Shown here piece by piece: positions 59,697-64,000 of a stretch of 64,000 nt of DNA. The notes under the pieces were generated by a model, which worked only from the letters and a program-made list of their open reading frames with translations, was not told where the DNA came from and ran no database searches. The translations under genes were made by a program, and so were the position numbers. Location of the stretch: the NCBI GenBank assembly GCA_037969565.1, contig JBBKXQ010000143.1, forward strand, positions 1 to 64,000, written 5' to 3'. How positions within the stretch are numbered: the first letter of the stretch is position 1; the number at the start of each line of letters is the position of its first letter. The stretch comes from SZUA-35 sp037969565. Its GTDB lineage: Bacteria; Actinomycetota; Acidimicrobiia; Acidimicrobiales; SZUA-35.

Positions 59697-61394
59697 GCTC
59701 AGGGGTTCGGTCCAGCGACCGAATTCCACTTCGAGGGCCCCGACGATCTCGCCGACCGTGGCGTAGGCCCGCACGGCGTCGAGTATCGGAGGCATGGTGT
59801 TGATCGTGGAATCAGCGGCGGCAGCGGTGACGGCGGCAAGCGTGGTGGCTACGTCGGCGTCGTTGCGATCATGGCGGACGTTGGCGAGCCGCTTGAGCTG
59901 GCGCTCTTCCACCTCGGGCCCGATGTAGAGAATGTCGGCGCCACCTTCGTGGCCATCGGTGAAGTCGTTGACGCCGACCACGATCCGCTCGCCGCTGTTG
60001 ACCTTGCGTTCGAACGTGTAGGCGGAGTCGGCGATGCGACCCTGGAACCACGCGTCGTCGATCCCCTTGTAGACACCCTCCAGAATCGAGCCGTTCCCGA
60101 ACTCGTCGAGTTTGGCGAAGATCTCCTCGGCCTGACGTTCCATCTCGTCGGTCATGGCCTCGACGAACGGGCTGCCGCCGAGCGGGTCGGCAACGTCGGC
60201 GACTCCGGTTTCGTAGGCAACGATCTGCTGGGTACGAAGCGCGATTCGTGCCGCCTTCTCGGTGGGCAGCGCCAGCGCTTCGTCGTAGGAGTCGGTGTGG
60301 AGGCTCTGGGTGCCGCCGAGCACTCCGGCCAGTGCCTGGATTGCCACTCGAGCGATGTTGTTCTCGGGTTGCTGTGCGGTGAGTGACACGCCGGCCGTTT
60401 GAGTGTGGAATCGCAGCTTGAGCGAGCGTTCCGATTTGGCTCCATAGCGGTCCTGCATCCAACGGGCCCAGATTCGACGAGCGGCCCGCAGCTTGCCGAT
60501 CTCTTCGAAGAAGTCGATGTGGGCATTGAAGAAGAACGACAAGCGGGGAGCGATGTCGTCGACGTGGAGGCCTGCCGCCTCGGCTGCTTCGACGTAGGCA
60601 AAACCATTGGCCAGCGTGAATGCCAGTTCTTCGGCCGCCGTGGATCCCGCCTCGCGGATGTGATAGCCCGACACCGAGATCGGGTTCCATTTGGGCATCT
60701 CGGCTGCGGTGAATTGCATGAGGTCGGTGACCAGCCGCATCGAGGGCCGGGGCGGGTAGACGAACTCCTTCTGGGCCTGGTACTCCTTGAGGATGTCGTT
60801 CTGGAGTGTTCCGGTGAGGGCCTTCCGGGGTGTGCCGTTCTGTTCGGCCACCGCCACATACATGGCCAGCAGAATCGATGCCGGCGAATTGATCGTCATC
60901 GACGTAGAAACGGCGCCGAGGTCGATGTCGGCGTAGAGGTCCTCCATGTCGGCCAGCGTGTCGACGGCTACGCCGGCCTTCCCGACTTCGCCCAGCGAGA
61001 ACGGATCGTCGGAATCCCGGCCCATCAGCGTTGGCAGATCGAAAGCGGTGGAAAGCCCGGTGCCACCGTTCTGCAGCATCTGCTTGAACCGGACGTTGGT
61101 GTCCTCGGCCGTGCCGAAACCGGCGAACATCCGCATCGTCCAAAGACGGCTGCGGTACATCGAGGCGTGGATCCCCCGGGTATACGGGAACTCGCCGGGG
61201 AACGGGGCATCGCCGTAGACGGCTTCGACCGGTACGCCCGACATGGTTTCGAAGGTCTCCTTGCGTTGAGAAGAACTGTCGTAGGCGGCTTGCCAGTCTT
61301 GTCGAGACGTCATCGAACCAGTGTCCCATGCCCGTTGAAGCCGAGCCAAGCGGTCCTCGATGTTCTCGGCGGGGGAGCGGGGCCGACCGGTCAT
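59691..61394 (-). CDS. icmA: Acyl-CoA mutase large subunit, isobutyryl-CoA-mutase type
   Basis: A 567-aa TIM-barrel mutase working with the B12 subunit. The region YTRGIHASMYRSRLWTMRMF places Phe90 where methylmalonyl-CoA mutase (MCM) has Tyr89. LQNDILKEYQAQKEF places Gln208 where MCM has Arg207, which holds the methylmalonyl carboxylate. Ala117 is not the Asp of 2-hydroxyisobutyryl-CoA mutase. The Phe/Gln pair is the known isobutyryl-CoA mutase signature. Length matches Streptomyces IcmA (about 566). ATG at 61394; a start at 61313 is possible. It would link n-butyryl-CoA and isobutyryl-CoA, a route from valine. Confidence 0.88.
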   Translation of the reverse strand: MTGRPRSPAENIEDRLARLQRAWDTGSMTSRQDWQAAYDSSSQRKETFETMSGVPVEAVYGDAPFPGEFPYTRGIHASMYRSRLWTMRMFAGFGTAEDTNVRFKQMLQNGGTGLSTAFDLPTLMGRDSDDPFSLGEVGKAGVAVDTLADMEDLYADIDLGAVSTSMTINSPASILLAMYVAVAEQNGTPRKALTGTLQNDILKEYQAQKEFVYPPRPSMRLVTDLMQFTAAEMPKWNPISVSGYHIREAGSTAAEELAFTLANGFAYVEAAEAAGLHVDDIAPRLSFFFNAHIDFFEEIGKLRAARRIWARWMQDRYGAKSERSLKLRFHTQTAGVSLTAQQPENNIARVAIQALAGVLGGTQSLHTDSYDEALALPTEKAARIALRTQQIVAYETGVADVADPLGGSPFVEAMTDEMERQAEEIFAKLDEFGNGSILEGVYKGIDDAWFQGRIADSAYTFERKVNSGERIVVGVNDFTDGHEGGADILYIGPEVEERQLKRLANVRHDRNDADVATTLAAVTAAAADSTINTMPPILDAVRAYATVGEIVGALEVEFGRWTEPLSI

Positions 61395-61418
61395 CCGAAA
61401 TCACGATCACCTAGTCGG

Positions 61419-61424
61419 TAACCT
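61419..61424 (+). promoter_or_regulatory. -10 element for leaderless deoC
   Basis: TAACCT, 6 nt before the ATG at 61431. Confidence 0.45.
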
Positions 61425-61430
61425 TTGCCG

Positions 61431-62078
61431 ATGATCTCGAAGATGATCGACCACACGTTGCTCAAACCAGAAGCCACCGACGACGACATCGCTGCGCTTT
61501 GTGCCGAGGCCAACCGATTCGGGGTGGCCGCGATCTGCCTTTCTCCATCTCGTCTCCCGGTGGCTGCGGGTCTGCTCGACGACGGAATCGGAATCGCCAC
61601 CGTGTGTGGGTTTCCATCGGGTGCCCACCAGCCCGAAGCCAAAGCGGCGGAGGCCGCGCTGTCGGTTTCGCTCGGGGCCACCGAAATCGACATGGTCGTC
61701 GATCTTGGGGCGGTGAAGGCAGGAAACTGGGACGCCGTCGAAGCCGATGTCAAAGCGGTCCGTGATGCGGTGACCCCACCCCACATCGTGAAGGTGATCA
61801 TCGAGTCCGGCGCGCTCACCGACGACGAGATCGTCCGTTGCTGCGAAGCCGCGGAACGAGCCGGAGCCGATTACGTCAAGACTTCCACCGGGTTTCATCC
61901 GAGCGGTGGTGCCACGATCGCCGCCGTCGAATTGATGGCTCGAACGGTTGGTGGTCGCCTGGGCGTGAAGGCGAGCGGCGGCATTCGTTCCCGGGAAACC
62001 GCCGAAGCCATGATCGCAGCAGGAGCAACCCGGCTCGGAACCTCCTCCACCGAGGCCATTCTGAGCGGTTCGCCATGA
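61431..62078 (+). CDS. deoC: Deoxyribose-phosphate aldolase
   Basis: A 215-aa class I aldolase. It splits 2-deoxyribose-5-phosphate into acetaldehyde and glyceraldehyde-3-phosphate. Motifs: IDHTLLKPEAT, EIDMVVDLGAVKAG, the Schiff-base Lys in YVKTSTGFHPSGG and VKASGGIRS. ATG at 61431 chosen over TTG at 61425 by the leaderless spacing. The next gene overlaps by 4 bp. Confidence 0.96.
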   Translation: MISKMIDHTLLKPEATDDDIAALCAEANRFGVAAICLSPSRLPVAAGLLDDGIGIATVCGFPSGAHQPEAKAAEAALSVSLGATEIDMVVDLGAVKAGNWDAVEADVKAVRDAVTPPHIVKVIIESGALTDDEIVRCCEAAERAGADYVKTSTGFHPSGGATIAAVELMARTVGGRLGVKASGGIRSRETAEAMIAAGATRLGTSSTEAILSGSP

Positions 62079-62617
62079 CCATACGGCTCGCGGGTCAACT
62101 GCTTGTTTCCAAGCCGGTGCTCGTCGATCCCAATTTCGACGGAACGATCACCCTGCTTCTGGAACACAACGCCGACGGCGCGTTTGGCCTCGTTCTCAAT
62201 CGGCCGTCGGGTCTTCGCCTCGAAGACGCCTTTCCGGCCTGGAATCATCTGGCCGCAGAACCGGGAGTGGTTTTCGCCGGAGGTCCGGTCGAGCGAAATG
62301 CACTGATCGCGATCGGTGCCACCCCAGACGCCGACGGCGCATTGGTGCTCGGGCTACACACGGTCGATCTCGACGAGCGCGTGCCCGGTGAAGACGGTCC
62401 GGCCATCGATCGACTCCGAATCTTCGCCGGATACGCGGGCTGGGGTTCGGGGCAGCTCGAAGGAGAGATCGGCAACGACGCCTGGTGGGTCGTCGACGGA
62501 CACATCACCGATCTGTTCTTCGACCAACCTGAAAGCCTGTGGGCGGCGGTGCTCCGACGGAACGGCGGGGAGATGGCGTGGTTCGCCCATTACCCCGAAG
62601 ACTCGTCGCTGAACTGA
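62075..62617 (+). CDS. YqgE/AlgH family protein (DUF179)
   Basis: A 180-aa protein: LAGQLLVSKPVLVDPNFDGT (start motif), GFGLVLNRPS-like GAFGLVLNRPSGLRLED, FAGGPVERNALI and GYAGWGSGQLEGEI, all typical of YqgE. The function of the family is not known. ATG overlaps deoC stop by 4 bp. Confidence 0.94.
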   Translation: MTIRLAGQLLVSKPVLVDPNFDGTITLLLEHNADGAFGLVLNRPSGLRLEDAFPAWNHLAAEPGVVFAGGPVERNALIAIGATPDADGALVLGLHTVDLDERVPGEDGPAIDRLRIFAGYAGWGSGQLEGEIGNDAWWVVDGHITDLFFDQPESLWAAVLRRNGGEMAWFAHYPEDSSLN

Positions 62618-62623
62618 GGCCGG

Positions 62624-64000
62624 TCAGGCCGCCTTGGCCAGCTGCGTGATGAGTTCGGGTTGTTTGCGGTTGGCTCGTTTGCCCGCGGCCCGAGTGGTGA
62701 GCCACCAGATGACGAAGCCGTAGGTCGGCGCAAACGGAAGCAGTGCCAGCCGGACCCAGGCTTCGTCTCGGGCCCCCGCCATGCCGATCAGAATCGGCAC
62801 GATGAGCACGAGTCCGATGCCCACGCCGGTGAAGGTGAACACCGCGGTGAAACACCCCGACCCCGGGGTGGACGTTGCGAAGGGATTCGGGGACCCATCG
62901 TCGGGATAGAGGGCAGGCGCTACCACCGAGGTGAAGGAACCGACGCCCGATCCGGTGAGCGCCATCCCGATCGCACACGCGAGCGCGGGCAGGAAGTACT
63001 GCCAGCCTCCGGTCCAGATGGCCGAACCGAGTGTGATGATGAACGCCCCGACGAAGCCGAGAAAGGCGAACGCCAGACTCCTCCCCCTCAGCAACGGTGT
63101 GAGCGAAGGCATGGCAACGACCTCGGCCCACAACGAGCGGCCGTCCGGGCCGAGCAGATTGCTTCCGGTGACACCGGCCGTGAGCCCCGGGATGGACCCC
63201 AAGAGGACCGCCGCCTTGTCTCCCTGCACCACCGCCCCGAGGAAGGGTGCTCCGCCGACGATCAACACGGTGAGCTGACTGACCACCTGAAGCCGATATC
63301 GAGGGTGACGGCTGAAGTAGCGACGTTCTTTCCGAAGGATCACGCGCAGCGGATTGTCGAAGCCGGGCTGGGCATCAGCACGAATCATCGAGGTGCCCAC
63401 TTCGTTGCTCTCGTCAGCTTCGGTGACCTCGGTGAGCGCTCGGGAGAGCACCCGCCCCCACAAGCGCACCAACAGCGAGATGAGTGCCATGGTGGCGATC
63501 AGTTCGAGGATCGGAACCAAGAGTTCGCCCGTGCTGGCCCGGCCCAGCGCGTCGCTCGACCAGCCGATGGGTGTGAGGCGAACGACATCGGCGATGGTGG
63601 CAACCGTGGCCCGATTGATCGAGTCGCTCGTTGCCGACAGAATCTGGCTGGCCGCGCCCAGAGCACCAACGACGAGTCCGGCGGCCACGGTTGCGAGGTC
63701 GCGGGTTCGACGCTTTCGAAGGCTCGATCCCAGCGCCGTGAGGAGGAGCCGTGAGTTGACGGTGGCGAGCGTCAGCGTGGCGGCGATTGCGACGGCGGCC
63801 AGTAGTGCGGAAGGAATCGACGGAGCGCGTGAGGCGACGCCGGCCAGCGCGACGGCGGCCGCGATCGGACCGGGCCCGATGAGCCCGGAAACGGCGAGGC
63901 CGGTTGCGAGCCGATCACCGTCGAGTGGGTAGAGGGCCAGCCTCGTCGTGTCGATCGTCTCATCGCTGGCCCCGAAGAGGATCGGGCCGACGAGCCAGGT
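62624..64000 (-). CDS. ABC exporter permease-like membrane protein, N-terminus outside window
   Basis: The frame is open from the stop at 62624 to the window edge (at least 458 codons), with no in-frame stop; a GTG at 63688 is internal. At least eight hydrophobic segments include SALLAAVAIAATLTLA, LVPILELIATMALISLLV, FAFLGFVGAFIITLGSAIW and CFTAVFTFTGVGIGLVLIVPI. It resembles multi-span permeases of actinobacterial ABC-2 exporters (for example NSRLLLTALGSSLRKRRTRD after a hydrophobic segment). Its ATPase probably lies outside the window. It ends six bases after yqgE, convergent. Confidence 0.78.
   Translation of the reverse strand, partial: TWLVGPILFGASDETIDTTRLALYPLDGDRLATGLAVSGLIGPGPIAAAVALAGVASRAPSIPSALLAAVAIAATLTLATVNSRLLLTALGSSLRKRRTRDLATVAAGLVVGALGAASQILSATSDSINRATVATIADVVRLTPIGWSSDALGRASTGELLVPILELIATMALISLLVRLWGRVLSRALTEVTEADESNEVGTSMIRADAQPGFDNPLRVILRKERRYFSRHPRYRLQVVSQLTVLIVGGAPFLGAVVQGDKAAVLLGSIPGLTAGVTGSNLLGPDGRSLWAEVVAMPSLTPLLRGRSLAFAFLGFVGAFIITLGSAIWTGGWQYFLPALACAIGMALTGSGVGSFTSVVAPALYPDDGSPNPFATSTPGSGCFTAVFTFTGVGIGLVLIVPILIGMAGARDEAWVRLALLPFAPTYGFVIWWLTTRAAGKRANRKQPELITQLAKAA

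Noticed and set aside
62624..63688. Complete 354-aa permease starting with the GTG at 63688
   Set aside because: The frame continues without a stop and with membrane-protein-like sequence to the window edge, so that GTG is internal.

Overview
The window is 64 kb of high-G+C DNA, densely packed with ordinary single-copy genes. It looks like a chromosomal core region of an actinobacterium. A mycothiol-type formaldehyde dehydrogenase (mscR), a mycothiol-dependent isomerase-like DinB protein, a DUF4032 protein, an NdgR/LeuR-type IclR regulator and many leaderless genes all point that way. The class Acidimicrobiia is my best guess from the flavour of the proteins, but no 16S gene or other decisive marker is present. 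I see no prophage, insertion sequence, CRISPR array, restriction system or replication origin.

Layout. 0-9 kb: the 3' part of ispG, manA, an mscR-MBL formaldehyde-detoxification pair, a RIO1-type kinase, a membrane protein, mobB, a PNPOx-like protein and a secreted LVIVD-repeat protein. 9-14.6 kb: a cation/proton antiporter, then ilvBNC preceded by a leader peptide and an attenuator-like terminator. 14.6-23.9 kb: a Rieske fusion protein, a GlpD-like dehydrogenase, an ABC exporter pair, an MFS gene that has lost its first membrane segments, an enoyl-CoA hydratase, hpt and a zinc-ribbon membrane protein. 24-37.6 kb: metY, a cyclophilin, a 2-oxoglutarate/Fe(II) oxygenase-like protein, msrB, serC, an aspartate-type aminotransferase, an S9 peptidase, an alpha/beta hydrolase, DUF4032, a methyltransferase, an MDMPI-like protein, an FAD oxidoreductase and a DUF732-like secreted protein. 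37.6-49.4 kb: serA, a beta-propeller lipoprotein with a newly noticed 37-aa partner, leuCD with divergent leuR, greA, and leuB-ilvE-cimA. 49.4-53.6 kb: small membrane and hypothetical genes, gltX, a DUF218 protein, tRNA-Gln and tRNA-Glu. 53.6-64 kb: a GPH-family symporter, a lipoprotein, two crcB genes, a lipase-like hydrolase, map, an isobutyryl-CoA-mutase-like pair, deoC, a YqgE protein and an exporter permease cut by the window end.

How the genes fit together. Amino-acid biosynthesis dominates. ilvBNC, leuCD, leuB, ilvE and cimA cover most of valine, leucine and isoleucine synthesis, with isoleucine probably made through citramalate. serA and serC cover two of the three serine steps, and metY serves methionine. 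Branched-chain supply appears to be controlled twice: by a leader peptide rich in Ile/Leu/Val codons in front of ilvB, and by an IclR regulator divergent from leuCD with a palindromic operator. gltX sits beside genes for tRNA-Gln and tRNA-Glu, which fits the indirect (transamidation) route to Gln-tRNA.

The most noteworthy sequence-level observations are these: at least 13 genes start 6-7 bases after a TANNNT hexamer (leaderless transcription); a dispersed palindrome shares GGCACCGAG arms; two 17-bp tandem arrays lie between convergent genes; and there are a Rieske fusion, an acyl-CoA mutase with an isobutyryl-type active-site signature, and a decayed MFS gene. No clearly new defence or mobile system was found.
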